Notes: a model not told the origin generated them from the sequence alone. 64,000 nucleotides of DNA from Comamonadaceae bacterium (GCA_027484105.1 JAIXUG010000004.1:1-64000); one strand, 5' to 3'; numbered from the stretch's first letter, positions 36,418-45,738 are shown. Translations and numbers: made by a program.

Positions 36418-37314
36418 TTGAACAAAGACCTGATCAACGATGCCCAAGCCCTTTTGGGAGGCCGCGTAGACGCCAGTGGCACCACCCGCCGAGTGGCCTT
36501 GAAAGCTGCGCTGGGGGTGGGTTATGCCGCAGCGGCGGCTCCGATCATGGCCCAAACGGCCATCAAGACCCCTGCCACAGGCTTGCTTGCGGGGGAGGTG
36601 ACCATTGACGTCAAGGGCTTCAAGATGCCGGCTTACCGGGCTGCGCCCGCAGGCAAGACAGGTTTGCCGGTGGTCTTGGTGATTTCCGAAATTTTTGGTG
36701 TGCACGAATACATCGCCGACACCACCCACCGCCTCGCGCAAGCGGGCTACCTGGCGATTGCCCCCGAGCTGTTTGTGCGCCAGGGAGACCCGAACGAATA
36801 CGGCGAATTGGCCAAACTGCAGTCGGAAATCATCGCCAAAGTGCCGGACGAACAGGTCATGGGTGACCTGGATGCAGCCGTGGCCTGGGCCGCGGTCAAT
36901 GGCGGCAACGCCGACAAATTGGCCATCACCGGATTTTGCTGGGGCGGGCGCATCACCTGGCTGTACGCTGCCCACCAAGCCAGGCTCAAAGCGGGCGTGG
37001 CGTGGTACGGCCGCCTGGTGGGCAACACGACCCCTCAAACCCCGAGGCACCCGCTGGCCCTGGCGGGCAGTCTGAAGGCCCCGGTTCTGGGCTTGTATGG
37101 CGGCGCAGACACTGGCATCCCCCTTGACACCGTTGATAAGATGAAGGCCGAATTGGCCAAAGGACCCGCAGCGGCCAAAGCCAGTGAGTTTGTGGTTTAT
37201 CCTGATGCCCCGCATGCCTTCCATGCCGACTACCGATCGAGCTACCGCAAGCCGGCGGCCGAAGATGGTTGGCAGCGGATGTTGGCTTGGTTCAAGCGCC
37301 ACGGTGTGGCCTGA
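36418..37314 (+). CDS. Dienelactone hydrolase family protein, exported
   Basis: 298 residues. The start is TTG at 36418: an in-frame stop lies directly upstream (36414-36416) and the next ATG would cut off the signal. A twin-Arg segment TTRRVALKAALGVGYAAAAA (residues 22-41) followed by PIMAQT suggests Tat export. The alpha/beta hydrolase core has a Cys nucleophile in GFCWGGRITW (about residue 180), Asp in LYGGADTGIP and His in YPDAPHAFHADYR, the dienelactone-hydrolase triad. Lactone or ester substrate unknown. A strong terminator follows. Divergent from the GST gene. Confidence 0.9.
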   Translation: MNKDLINDAQALLGGRVDASGTTRRVALKAALGVGYAAAAAPIMAQTAIKTPATGLLAGEVTIDVKGFKMPAYRAAPAGKTGLPVVLVISEIFGVHEYIADTTHRLAQAGYLAIAPELFVRQGDPNEYGELAKLQSEIIAKVPDEQVMGDLDAAVAWAAVNGGNADKLAITGFCWGGRITWLYAAHQARLKAGVAWYGRLVGNTTPQTPRHPLALAGSLKAPVLGLYGGADTGIPLDTVDKMKAELAKGPAAAKASEFVVYPDAPHAFHADYRSSYRKPAAEDGWQRMLAWFKRHGVA

Positions 37315-37354
37315 TTCATAAAATGTGACAGCTGCCCCTTGGGGCATGAGCGAT

Positions 37355-37385
37355 AAAAAAACCGCCCTTCGGGGCGGTTTGTTTT
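37355..37385 (+). terminator. Intrinsic terminator after the dienelactone hydrolase gene
   Basis: AAACCGCCC, loop TTCG, GGGCGGTTT then GTTTT. Forty bases after the stop; the ZIP gene starts 29 bases later with its own ribosome site. Confidence 0.93.
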
Positions 37386-37413
37386 GGAGTGCAAGGCACT
37401 TCGTGGATGCAAG

Positions 37414-38217
37414 ATGACTTTATTGGCAATTTTGGTGGGCACTTTGGTGGCGGGCATTGGCAGCGTTTGGCTGGCCGCCTGGTTGAGCTTTGGTGTGCTC
37501 AGCCGCTACACCCAGCACATGCTGAGCCTGGCCGCTGGGGCATTGCTGGCCACGGCGTTTTTGCATCTGTTGCCTGAAGCTTTTGAAAGTGAAGCCGGGG
37601 CCCACGAATTGTTTCTGACCCTGCTCATCGGTCTGGTGTTTTTCTTTCTGCTCGACAAGGCTGAACTGTGGCACCACGGGCACGAGCATGGCCATGTCCA
37701 TCACCACGATCACAAAGCGCACGACCATGCTCACTCTCATGGCCATCACGACGAAGAGAAAATCGGCGGTCAATGGGCTGTCTTGGCCGGCGACAGCGTG
37801 CATTGCTTTGGTGATGGCATCTTGATCGCATCGGCATTCATGGCCGATATGCGCTTGGGCGTGATCGCCGCCTTGGCCGTGTTGGCGCATGAGGTGCCGC
37901 ACCACATGGGTGATCTGGCCGTTCTTCGCCAGGGCAGCAGCAGCCGCCAGGCGGCCATTGTCAAAGTCTCGATGGCGGGGGCCATCACCGCCTTGGGCGG
38001 TGCCGTGGGTTATGTGCTGGTCGATGCCCTGCACGACTGGCTGCCTTACTTTTTGGTGGTGGCCAGCAGCAGCTTTGTCTATGTGGCCTTGGCCGATTTG
38101 ATCCCGCAGCTGCAAAAGCGCCTGTCAGCCCGTGAAACCGCCTCACAAATTTTGTGGCTGGCCTTGGGCATGGGCATGGTGCTGGTGGTCAGCGCTCTGG
38201 CGGGACACCAGCACTGA
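37414..38217 (+). CDS. ZIP-family metal transporter
   Basis: 267 residues with about eight transmembrane helices, importing or moving Zn2+ and possibly other divalent ions across the inner membrane. Conserved helices: FLHLLPEAFES (near residue 50), CFGDGILIASAF (helix 4, with H/D metal ligands) and LAHEVPHHMGDLAVL (helix 5, metal site HExPHxxGD). A cytoplasmic loop at about residues 90-115 is packed with His (HGHEHGHVHHHDHKAHDHAH), a metal-sensing or buffering region. Start: ATG at 37414. REP-like copy 2 separates it from the convergent sulfurtransferase gene. Confidence 0.93.
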   Translation: MTLLAILVGTLVAGIGSVWLAAWLSFGVLSRYTQHMLSLAAGALLATAFLHLLPEAFESEAGAHELFLTLLIGLVFFFLLDKAELWHHGHEHGHVHHHDHKAHDHAHSHGHHDEEKIGGQWAVLAGDSVHCFGDGILIASAFMADMRLGVIAALAVLAHEVPHHMGDLAVLRQGSSSRQAAIVKVSMAGAITALGGAVGYVLVDALHDWLPYFLVVASSSFVYVALADLIPQLQKRLSARETASQILWLALGMGMVLVVSALAGHQH

Positions 38218-38244
38218 AATTGAGAGGCAAGGGGGCGTGTGCCA

Positions 38245-38273
38245 CGCCCATCGCGCAAGGGGTGCGCTCCTGC
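38245..38273. repeat. REP-like element, copy 2
   Basis: CGCCCATCGCGCAAGGGG followed by TGCGCTCCTGC. The inner hairpin is GCGCA-AGGGG-TGCGC. It lies between the convergent ZIP and sulfurtransferase genes and matches copy 1 in the flanks CGCCCATCGC and GCTCCT. Confidence 0.65.
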
Positions 38274-38278
38274 AAGCG

Positions 38279-39136
38279 TCACCCTTTGGCGTAGGGCAGG
38301 CCGGGGGTGCGGCACCATTCGCTCCAGCTGCCCGCATACAGCGCGGTGGGGCCGAAACCGGCCAGCTCCATGGCCATCAGGTTGGGCACGGCCGTCACGC
38401 CGCTGCCACAGTGGTGCACCACGCTGCTGGCTGGGCGGCCTGCCAGCACCCGGTCCCATTCGGCTTTGAGCAATTCGGGGGTTTTGAATCGGCCGTCTTC
38501 GGTGAAGTTCTCGGCAAAAGGCCGGTTGAGCGCGCCGGGGATGTGACCTGCCACAGGGTCCAGTGGCTCCACCTCGCCACGGTAACGGGCCCCGGCGCGG
38601 GCATCGACCACGGTTTGCGCGGGCTGGCCAAGGTGGGCGACCACCTTGTCGGTCAGAACCAGCTGGCGCAGCGGTGCTTTCAATTCAAATGCCGCAGGCG
38701 CAGGGGGGGTGAAGGGGCCCGATGCGATGGCCCCACCCGCGTCTTTCCAGGCTTGTAAGCCGCCGTCCAGCACGGCCACGGCCTCATGCCCGAGCCATTT
38801 GAGCATCCACCACAAGCGTCCGCAGTACTGGCTTTTGTTGCGGTCGTACACCACGATCTGCATGCCGTTGTGCACCCCCATGCGGCCCAGCCACCGGGCC
38901 ACGGCCTCGCGCTGGGGCAAGGGGTGGCGTCCGCCATTCACGGCCATGCCTGCCTCGTGCGTGCTCAGGTCCTTGTCCAGGTCAGCGGGCAGGGCGCCTG
39001 CGATGCGCGCGTCGGCAAAAAAACCACCCGCCAGCTCGGGCTTCATCAGGTCAAAACTGCAGTCGAAAATGGCGCAGGGGGTGCCTTGCGCCAGCAGGGT
39101 TTGCAATTGGGGGACGTTGATCAACAAGTTGTACAT
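38279..39136 (-). CDS. sseA: Sulfurtransferase (3-mercaptopyruvate/thiosulfate type)
   Basis: 285 residues with two rhodanese domains. The N-terminal one is inactive (VVYDRNKSQYCGRLWWMLK). The C-terminal active loop is HHCGSGVTAVPN, the CG-S/T-G-V-T-A form that marks mercaptopyruvate sulfurtransferases. It transfers sulfur from 3-mercaptopyruvate to cyanide or thiols. Conserved AGHIPGALNRPF is present. The ATG at 39134-39136 (MYNLLI) with a TTGGAG site was chosen; the frame extends four codons to a TTG. It follows the DMT transporter gene by 15 bases and is likely co-transcribed. Confidence 0.93.
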   Translation of the reverse strand: MYNLLINVPQLQTLLAQGTPCAIFDCSFDLMKPELAGGFFADARIAGALPADLDKDLSTHEAGMAVNGGRHPLPQREAVARWLGRMGVHNGMQIVVYDRNKSQYCGRLWWMLKWLGHEAVAVLDGGLQAWKDAGGAIASGPFTPPAPAAFELKAPLRQLVLTDKVVAHLGQPAQTVVDARAGARYRGEVEPLDPVAGHIPGALNRPFAENFTEDGRFKTPELLKAEWDRVLAGRPASSVVHHCGSGVTAVPNLMAMELAGFGPTALYAGSWSEWCRTPGLPYAKG

Positions 39137-39151
39137 GGTGGTCTCCAAGGT

Positions 39152-40039
39152 TCAGTGGTCTTCAGGGGGCGCGCTGGGCAGTGTACGGCTGCGCAACACG
39201 GTGGAGGCGATGCCGCTGGCCATGATGAGGCCCATGCCCAACCAGCCCATGAGCGGGATTTGGTCGCCAAACAGCATCAGGCCGAACAAGGCGCCAAAGA
39301 CGATGCCTGAATATTGCAGATTGGCCACCACCAGGGTCGAGCCTCGGCTGTAGGCGTTGGTCATGCACAACTGACCCAGCGCGGCCAGCACACCGATGGG
39401 CAACAACCACAACACGTTGGGCCAAACCCAGGCGCTGACGCCGGTGACCAGCATCAGCGCGGCGCCCACCACGGCGGTGCCCACCGAAAAATAAAACACG
39501 GTGCGGGCTTCGGGTTCGTTCAGTCGGCCCAAGGCGGCCACTTGGATGTAGGCCAATGCAGCGACCAGGCCCGAGAGCAGCCCGATGAGGCCGGCGAACA
39601 ACTGGTCTTGCTCGATGGTGGGGCGCAGTAACAAGATGACACCGCCAAAACCGGCGATCACCGTCAGCACGATGGGTCCTTGCCGGGTCGCTTCTTGCAG
39701 TTTGCCCATGACCAAGGTGCCACCCACCAGAAAAACCGCCACCCAGATACCGCTCATGTAGTTGAGTGTCATGGCGGTGGCCAGGGGCAAGTGGGCAATG
39801 GCATAAAACCAGGCCGCCAGTGAAGTGACACCCACCACCGAACGCCAGACGTGCATCATGGGAATCGATGTGCGCAAAGGGACACCTTGCACCCTGCACA
39901 AGGTGGCCATGAACACCACGCCGATCAGACCCCTGAAAAAAACCAGCTCGGAAGTTTGAAAGTGTGCCGATGCGAATTTGATGCAAACCCCCATCATCGA
40001 GAAGAACAAGGATGCCAAGATCATCCAAGAGGCTTGCAT
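39152..40039 (-). CDS. DMT-superfamily (EamA) transporter
   Basis: 295 residues with ten transmembrane helices in two EamA repeats (about 5-130 and 145-280). The first begins MILASLFFSMMGVCIKFASA, the second LIGLLSGLVAALAYIQVAAL. EamA proteins mostly export metabolites or amino acids; the substrate here is unknown. Thirteen bases upstream lies the stop of the Rieske oxygenase gene and 15 bases downstream begins the sulfurtransferase gene, so Rieske-DMT-sulfurtransferase may form one leftward operon. Confidence 0.9.
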   Translation of the reverse strand: MQASWMILASLFFSMMGVCIKFASAHFQTSELVFFRGLIGVVFMATLCRVQGVPLRTSIPMMHVWRSVVGVTSLAAWFYAIAHLPLATAMTLNYMSGIWVAVFLVGGTLVMGKLQEATRQGPIVLTVIAGFGGVILLLRPTIEQDQLFAGLIGLLSGLVAALAYIQVAALGRLNEPEARTVFYFSVGTAVVGAALMLVTGVSAWVWPNVLWLLPIGVLAALGQLCMTNAYSRGSTLVVANLQYSGIVFGALFGLMLFGDQIPLMGWLGMGLIMASGIASTVLRSRTLPSAPPEDH

Positions 40040-40052
40040 CGTCGCCTTCGCT

Positions 40053-41180
40053 TCAGAGGGTGTTCATCTGTCTGCGGTACCACTCGTGAAAGTGTTGCAT
40101 GCCGTCTTCCATGGGGCTTTGGTAGGGCCCGACTTCGTTGTCACCGCGCGCCAGCAGGGCTTTGCGACCGGCGTCCATGCGTTCGGCAATTTCGTCGTCT
40201 TCGATGCAGGTTTCCATGTAAGCCGCTTGCTGCGCCTCGACGAATTCGCGCTCGAAGGCCACGATTTCTTCGGGGTAATAAAACTCGACCATGTTGAGCG
40301 TCTTGTTCGGGCTGATGGGGTGCAGGGTGGAGACGGTGAGCACATGCGGGTACCACTCCACCATGATGTGCGGGTAATACGTCAGCCAGATCGCGCCACG
40401 TTCGGGCATGGCACCGTTGCGGTAGTTCAGCAGCACTTCGTGCCACTTTTTGTAAATGTCCGAGCCCGGTTGGCCAAAGCCGCGAGACACGCCCACGGTC
40501 TGCACCGAGTAGTGTTCCTTGAACTCCCAGCTCAGGTCGTCGCAGCTGACGAACTGGCCCAGCCCCGGGTGGAAGGGACCGACGTGGTAGTCCTCCAGAT
40601 ACACCTCGATGAAGGTCTTCCAGTTGTAATTGCACTCGTGCAGTTCCACCCGGTCGAGCGCGTAGCCGTCGAAATTGAGTTGCGCCCTGGGGCCCATGCC
40701 CGCCAGATCGGCGGCGATGTCGCGGCCGTTGTCTTCAAACAGGAGGCCGTTCCACTCTTGCAACTTGTAGTTGTTCAGATTCAGGCAGGGGTCGTGCGAA
40801 AAATGCGGTGCGCCCAAGAGCTCACCCTTGGGTGAGTAAGTCCAGCGGTGCAGCGGGCAGACGATGTTGCCGCCCGCGCTGCCTTTTTGCTGGGTGTGCA
40901 AATTGCCCCGACCGTTCAGCATGACGGCCTGGCGGTGACGGCAGACATTGGAGACCAGCTCGACCCCGCCCTGGGCGTTGCGCACCAAGGCGCGGCCTTC
41001 GGCCTCGTGGGGCAGGGCGTAGTAGTCGCCGGGGTGGGGCACGGCCAGCTGGTGGCCCACATAACGCGGGCCCTGCTGGAAGAGCGTTTTCAATTCGCGC
41101 TGAAACAGCGCCTCATCGAAATAAGTGGAAACTGGTAGTTGGCTTGCGGCCTGCTGCAGTTGAAGACTTAAATCAGACAT
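40053..41180 (-). CDS. Rieske non-haem iron oxygenase, alpha subunit
   Basis: 375 residues. The Rieske [2Fe-2S] domain has CRH (about residue 81) and CPLH (about 109), with a 25-residue gap between His and Cys, longer than the usual 15-17. The catalytic domain starts NWKTFIEVYLEDYHVGPFHP (about residues 187-206), giving the mononuclear-iron His ligands, as in the choline/carnitine monooxygenase and related aromatic-ring oxygenase branch. No reductase or ferredoxin gene is adjacent, so electron donors are encoded elsewhere. A terminator-shaped hairpin lies in its leader (41252-41277). It may share an operon with the DMT gene. Confidence 0.9.
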   Translation of the reverse strand: MSDLSLQLQQAASQLPVSTYFDEALFQRELKTLFQQGPRYVGHQLAVPHPGDYYALPHEAEGRALVRNAQGGVELVSNVCRHRQAVMLNGRGNLHTQQKGSAGGNIVCPLHRWTYSPKGELLGAPHFSHDPCLNLNNYKLQEWNGLLFEDNGRDIAADLAGMGPRAQLNFDGYALDRVELHECNYNWKTFIEVYLEDYHVGPFHPGLGQFVSCDDLSWEFKEHYSVQTVGVSRGFGQPGSDIYKKWHEVLLNYRNGAMPERGAIWLTYYPHIMVEWYPHVLTVSTLHPISPNKTLNMVEFYYPEEIVAFEREFVEAQQAAYMETCIEDDEIAERMDAGRKALLARGDNEVGPYQSPMEDGMQHFHEWYRRQMNTL

Positions 41181-41251
41181 GGGTGACCTGACCTAGAGAC
41201 TCCCCCTATGAAGGGGCAGGGACAAAGCGCTGAATTCAGGGAAAACGGCGC

Positions 41252-41277
41252 AAAAAAATGACAGGAAGCTTCCTGTC
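41252..41277 (-). promoter_or_regulatory. Terminator-shaped hairpin in the Rieske oxygenase leader
   Basis: A perfect 18-bp palindrome (GACAGGAAGCTTCCTGTC) at 41260-41277. Read leftwards it is a 7-bp stem with loop AGCT, followed by ATTTTTTT. It lies 72 bases upstream of the Rieske ATG; no leftward gene precedes it. Either an attenuator or an operator. The gap 41181-41447 otherwise holds only the promoters of this gene and xseB. Confidence 0.6.
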
Positions 41278-41447
41278 GATGAACCGAGATTCTACCCCGG
41301 GGGGTGAGGGGCGCCGTGCGCCCCCGCACCGGCCATGAAAAACTCAGGGTTTTCCCGCCCATGACCGTCTTGTGGGATTGACGCTGCACGGTGTCAGGCT
41401 GAACAAGGCTGAAGGCCTAGAATCTGGTTTTTTCCCCGGAACATCCC

Positions 41448-41702
41448 ATGCCCAAGGCCGCCCCCACCGAAACAGCCAACACCGCCGAAGCCCTGATGCC
41501 CGCCACCTACGAAGCGGCACTGTCGGAGCTGGAGTCGTTGGTCGGGCAACTGGAGTCGGGCCAGATGCCACTGGACCAATTGCTGTCGGGTTACCAACGT
41601 GGCGCTGCCTTGCTGGCCTTTTGCCGCGACAAGCTCAAAGCCGTGGAAGACCAGATTCAGGTACTCGATGGCGGCCAACTCAAACCCTGGAGCGGTGCAT
41701 GA
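41448..41702 (+). CDS. xseB: Exodeoxyribonuclease VII small subunit
   Basis: 84 residues, the small helical subunit of exonuclease VII, which degrades single-stranded DNA together with XseA. The family core [20 protein letters not shown] (residues 15-34), then [20 protein letters not shown] and [11 protein letters not shown], is complete. The stop overlaps the ispA start by four bases (ATGA). xseB-ispA-dxs is a conserved operon in proteobacteria. xseA is not in the window. Confidence 0.96.
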   Translation: MPKAAPTETANTAEALMPATYEAALSELESLVGQLESGQMPLDQLLSGYQRGAALLAFCRDKLKAVEDQIQVLDGGQLKPWSGA

Positions 41703-42604
41703 GCGCTTTTGACCTCCAAGCCTGGATGCAGCCGCACCTGGCGCGCGTCGAACAGGCTTTGTCTGGGGGCATTGCGGCCCACTCGCCTGCGGCCCTCGGG
41801 CAGGCCATGCGTTACGCCGTGCTCGACGGCGGCAAGCGTTTGCGTCCCTTGCTGGTGTTGGCCACGGCAGAAGCTGTGGGCGAAGCACCCGGCAGCACGT
41901 CGGCCCTGAACGCAGCCTGTGCGATAGAGCTCATCCACGCCTATTCGCTGGTGCACGACGACATGCCCTGCATGGACAACGATGTGCTGCGGCGCGGCAA
42001 ACCCACGGTGCATGTGCAGTTTGGCGAGGCGCAGGCCCTGCTGGCGGGAGACGCCTTGCAGACCCTGGCCTTTGAGTTTTTGACCCCGCAAGACGGCAGC
42101 GTGAGCGCTGGCGTCCAAGCGGCCTGCGTGGGCTTGTTGGCCCGCGCTTCGGGTTACCAGGGCATGGCCGGGGGCCAGGCGATTGACCTGGCCAGCGTGG
42201 GCCAGCGCTTGACGGAAGACCAGTTGCGTCAGATGCACCGCCTCAAAACCGGTGCCTTGCTCTTGTGCAGCGTGCACATGGGGGCTGCTTGCGCGCCCGG
42301 CGTGCCCGCCCCGGTGCAGGCGGCATTGGGTCGTTTTGGTCAGGCCCTGGGCCTGGCCTTTCAGGTGGTGGACGATGTCCTGGACGTGACGGCCGATTCG
42401 GCCACTCTGGGCAAGACTGCGGGCAAGGATGAAGCCGCTGACAAACCCACCTATGTGGCCCTGATGGGGCTGGCTGCGGCCAAGGCCTATGCCGATGCGC
42501 TGGCCACCCAGGCCTTGCAAGCCCTGGCCGACACCGAATTGCCCGAGGCCCGTTTGGCCGCTTTGCGCGCCTTGACCGCCATGGTGGTAGAAAGAAACAA
42601 CTGA
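41699..42604 (+). CDS. ispA: Farnesyl diphosphate synthase (polyprenyl synthetase)
   Basis: 301 residues. Condenses IPP with DMAPP and GPP to FPP. Substrate motifs: [16 protein letters not shown], first Asp-rich motif [17 protein letters not shown] (about residues 84-100), [11 protein letters not shown], and second Asp-rich motif [13 protein letters not shown]. The two-residue insertion in the first Asp motif (DDMPCMD) is typical of bacterial FPP synthases. The ATG overlaps the xseB stop and dxs starts one base after its stop. The frame extends upstream over xseB, but that part is out of family. Confidence 0.96.
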   Translation: MSAFDLQAWMQPHLARVEQALSGGIAAHSPAALGQAMRYAVLDGGKRLRPLLVLATAEAVGEAPGSTSALNAACAIELIHAYSLVHDDMPCMDNDVLRRGKPTVHVQFGEAQALLAGDALQTLAFEFLTPQDGSVSAGVQAACVGLLARASGYQGMAGGQAIDLASVGQRLTEDQLRQMHRLKTGALLLCSVHMGAACAPGVPAPVQAALGRFGQALGLAFQVVDDVLDVTADSATLGKTAGKDEAADKPTYVALMGLAAAKAYADALATQALQALADTELPEARLAALRALTAMVVERNN

Positions 42605-42605
42605 C

Positions 42606-44453
42606 ATGACCGATTTGCTCAAGACCATCGACCAGCCCGCCGACCTGCGCCGCTTGACGCGGACCGAACTGCCGCGCCTGGCCGATGAATTGCGCCAGTG
42701 TGTGCTGGACAACGTGTCCAAAACTGGCGGTCACCTGAGCTCAAACCTGGGCACGGTCGAACTGACGGTGGCATTGCACTATGTGTTCAACACCCCCGAA
42801 GACCGCATCGTTTGGGATGTGGGTCACCAGACCTATCCGCACAAAATCCTGACCGGTCGTCGTGACCGCATGCCCACGCTGCGCCAATTTGGCGGCTTGT
42901 CGGGTTTTCCGCGCCGCGACGAGAGCGAATACGACACCTTTGGCACGGCGCACTCGTCCACCAGCATTTCGGCTGCTTTGGGCATGGCTGTAGCCGCGCG
43001 CCAAAAAGGCGAGTCACGCCATTCAATTGCGGTGATCGGCGATGGCGCCATGACCGCCGGCATGGCCTTTGAAGCCCTGAACAATGCGGGCGTAGAAGAA
43101 TGCAAGCTGCTGGTGATCCTGAACGACAACGACATGTCGATCAGCCCGCCTGTGGGCGCGCTCAACCGCTACCTGGCGCAATTGATGAGCGGGCGTTTTT
43201 ACTCGGCCGCCAAAGCCGGTGCCAAGAATGTGCTGAAAAACGCGCCCCCCTTGTTCGAGTTGGCCAAGCGCCTGGAAGAGCATGCCAAGGGCATGGTGGT
43301 GCCCGCCACGCTGTTTGAGAAATTCGGCTTCAACTACATCGGCCCGATCGATGGGCACGACCTGGAGTCGCTGATCCCGACGCTGGAAAACATCAAGCAC
43401 CTCGATGGTCCGCAGTTCTTGCATGTGGTGACCAAAAAAGGCCAGGGCTATGAAAAAGCCGAAGCCGATCCGGTGGCCTACCACGGCCCCGGCAAGTTTG
43501 ACCCCAGTGTCGGCCTGGTGCCTGCGGCCACGCCCGCCAAAACCACCTTCACCCAGGTGTTTGGCCAGTGGTTGTGCGACATGGCCGAGAAAGACCTGCG
43601 CCTGGTCGGCATTACGCCTGCCATGCGCGAAGGCTCGGGCATGGTCGAATTCCACCAGCGCTTTCCCAAACGCTATTACGACGTGGGCATTGCCGAGCAG
43701 CATGCCGTGACCTTTGCGGCCGGCATGGCCTGCGAAGGGCTCAAGCCCGTGGTGGCGATTTACTCCACCTTCTTGCAGCGTGGCTACGACCAACTGATCC
43801 ACGATGTGGCGCTGCAAAACCTGCCGGTGGTGTTTGCACTGGACCGCGCAGGCTTGGTGGGGGCCGACGGTGCGACGCACGCTGGCGCTTACGACATCGC
43901 TTACATCCGCTGCATTCCCAACATGAGCCTGGCCTGCCCAGCCGATGAGCGCGAGTGCCGTCAACTGCTGAGCACCGCTTTCGCCCAAAACCACCCGGTG
44001 GCGGTGCGCTACCCGCGCGGCGCGGGCGTGGGCACGGTGGCGGGGCGTGATCTGGACACCCTGCCTTTTGGCAAAGGCGAAGTGCGCCGCCAAGGCGAAA
44101 AAACAGCCATTCTGGCCTTTGGCACCTTGCTGGCCCCGGCCTTGCAAGCGGCTGAAAAGCTCAATGCCACGGTGGTCAACATGCGCTGGGTCAAGCCCTT
44201 GGATGTCGATTTGCTGGCGCAAATCGCGCAAACCCACGAACGCATCGTCACGGTGGAAGAGGGTTGCACCATGGGTGGTGCAGGCAGTGCGGTGGCCGAG
44301 GCCTTGCAGCAGATGAACGTGCAGCGCTCTGTGCTGCACCTGGGCTTGCCCGATGTGTTCATCGAACATGGTGACCCGGCCAAGTTGTTGTCCCTTCAGG
44401 GCCTGGATGCCGCAGGCATCGAGCATTCCGTGCGGCAAAGGTGGGGTGATTGA
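42606..44453 (+). CDS. dxs: 1-deoxy-D-xylulose-5-phosphate synthase
   Basis: First enzyme of the MEP pathway; joins pyruvate and glyceraldehyde-3-phosphate with thiamine diphosphate. 615 residues, normal. ThDP/Mg motif [18 protein letters not shown] (about residues 140-157), [42 protein letters not shown] with the catalytic Glu, and [15 protein letters not shown]. It lies directly behind ispA. Together with ispH near 7 kb, the window encodes the first and last MEP steps. Confidence 0.97.
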   Translation: MTDLLKTIDQPADLRRLTRTELPRLADELRQCVLDNVSKTGGHLSSNLGTVELTVALHYVFNTPEDRIVWDVGHQTYPHKILTGRRDRMPTLRQFGGLSGFPRRDESEYDTFGTAHSSTSISAALGMAVAARQKGESRHSIAVIGDGAMTAGMAFEALNNAGVEECKLLVILNDNDMSISPPVGALNRYLAQLMSGRFYSAAKAGAKNVLKNAPPLFELAKRLEEHAKGMVVPATLFEKFGFNYIGPIDGHDLESLIPTLENIKHLDGPQFLHVVTKKGQGYEKAEADPVAYHGPGKFDPSVGLVPAATPAKTTFTQVFGQWLCDMAEKDLRLVGITPAMREGSGMVEFHQRFPKRYYDVGIAEQHAVTFAAGMACEGLKPVVAIYSTFLQRGYDQLIHDVALQNLPVVFALDRAGLVGADGATHAGAYDIAYIRCIPNMSLACPADERECRQLLSTAFAQNHPVAVRYPRGAGVGTVAGRDLDTLPFGKGEVRRQGEKTAILAFGTLLAPALQAAEKLNATVVNMRWVKPLDVDLLAQIAQTHERIVTVEEGCTMGGAGSAVAEALQQMNVQRSVLHLGLPDVFIEHGDPAKLLSLQGLDAAGIEHSVRQRWGD

Positions 44454-44580
44454 GTGGAATTCAGATCGGTCTTGAATTCTTTTCAAGGGCTGCACGGCAT
44501 GGTCAAATCCCTTTCAAGATAAGGCTTAAAAAAAGGGTAAACCCGCACGTTTGAGCGCCATTGGAATTCCTACAATACGC

Positions 44581-44625
44581 CATCCGATCATTCGAAAAAT
44601 CCTGTTCGTCGGATGTATTTTTTTT
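44581..44625 (+). promoter_or_regulatory. Leader hairpin with U-run upstream of TRAP dctP
   Basis: CATCCGA (44581-44587) pairs with TCGGATG (44609-44615), with an inner CGAA/TTCG pair, followed by TATTTTTTTT. A TACAAT -10 lies at 44571-44576, so the hairpin would sit at the very 5' end of the mRNA, 17 bases before the ATG. AAGGAG at 44630-44635 is the ribosome site. Possible attenuator or mRNA-stabilising element. Confidence 0.55.
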
Positions 44626-44641
44626 CAACAAGGAGTCCTTC

Positions 44642-45721
44642 ATGGATCGTCGTTCCGTAATTAAAAACGCCGGTATCGCTGGCGTCTTGGCTGCCGGTGC
44701 TGCACCCGCTGTACACGCCCAGGCCGCCATCCGCTGGCGCCTTGCTTCCAGCTTCCCGAAAGCCCTGGACACCATCTTTGGTGCAGCCGAAGTGTTCGCC
44801 GAAAAGGTCAATGCCATGTCTGGCGGCAAGTTTGTCGTCACCACGCATGCAGCAGGCGAGTTGATGCCCGCTTTTGGTGTGTTGGACGGTGTGCAGCAAG
44901 GCACCGTGGAAGCGGCTCACACAGCGCCTTACTACTTCTTCGGCAAGGACGACACTTTTGCCCTGGGCACAGCCATTCCGTTTGGTCTGAACAGCCGCCA
45001 GCTCACATCCTGGTTTTATGACGGCAACGGCATGAAGCTGTTCCGTGAGTTCTACGACAAGTACAACATCGTGAACTTCCCGGGCGGCAACACAGGCGCC
45101 CAAATGGGTGGCTGGTACCGCAAGGAAATCAAGACCCTGGCCGACATCAAGGGCCTGAAGTTCCGCGTTGGCGGTTTCGCTGGCAAGGTCATGACCCGCA
45201 TGGGCGCTGTGCCCCAGAACATCCCTGGTGGCGAAATTTACCAAGCCCTGGAAAAAGGCACCATCGACGCCGTTGAGTGGGTCGGTCCTTACGATGACGA
45301 GAAGCTGGGCTTCCAAAAAGTGGCCAAGAACTACTACTACCCAGGCTTCTGGGAAGGCGGCGCACAGCTGGACTTCTACATCAACAAGGCTGCTTTCAAT
45401 GCCTTGTCCAAAGACAACCAAGCCATTGTGGAAGCTGCTGCGTCTTACGCGCACACCGAAATGCAAGCACGTTACGACAACCGCAACCCTGCGGCACTCA
45501 AGCGCTTGGTGGCCGGTGGTGTCAAGTTGCGGCCTTTCCCCAAGGTGGTGATGGACGAGGCCTTCAAGCAGTCCATGGCCCTGTACGAAGAGCTGCGCCA
45601 GTCCAACCCGAACTGGAAAAAGATCTACGACGACTACTCGGCTTTCCGCAAGGATCAAAACCAGTGGTTCCGCTTCACCGAAGCCACATTCGATCGCTAC
45701 ATGCAATCGGCCAAGCTGTAA
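44642..45721 (+). CDS. dctP: TRAP transporter substrate-binding protein (DctP/TakP-like)
   Basis: 359 residues. Start: ATG at 44642; the open frame upstream holds the promoter. MDRRSVIKNAGIAGVLAAGA has twin Arg and ends VHAQA, a probable Tat signal. The mature protein has IRWRLASSFPKALDTIFGAA, the receptor arginine region FRVGGFAGKVM, and GGEIYQALEKGTIDAVEWVG (about residues 200-219), the DctP signature. Sequence features resemble the TakP branch that binds 2-oxo acids. Its membrane partners dctQ and dctM lie downstream but are separated by a terminator and a regulator gene. Periplasmic capture of an organic acid is expected; the ligand is not certain. Confidence 0.93.
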   Translation: MDRRSVIKNAGIAGVLAAGAAPAVHAQAAIRWRLASSFPKALDTIFGAAEVFAEKVNAMSGGKFVVTTHAAGELMPAFGVLDGVQQGTVEAAHTAPYYFFGKDDTFALGTAIPFGLNSRQLTSWFYDGNGMKLFREFYDKYNIVNFPGGNTGAQMGGWYRKEIKTLADIKGLKFRVGGFAGKVMTRMGAVPQNIPGGEIYQALEKGTIDAVEWVGPYDDEKLGFQKVAKNYYYPGFWEGGAQLDFYINKAAFNALSKDNQAIVEAAASYAHTEMQARYDNRNPAALKRLVAGGVKLRPFPKVVMDEAFKQSMALYEELRQSNPNWKKIYDDYSAFRKDQNQWFRFTEATFDRYMQSAKL

Positions 45722-45738
45722 TCATCTGCTGCGACCGA

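Noticed and set aside
42657-44495. Long leftward open frame over dxs, and similar antisense frames over aorB, polA and serS
   Set aside because: Typical antisense frames of GC-rich genes; low-complexity His/Gln/Arg-rich translations without domains.
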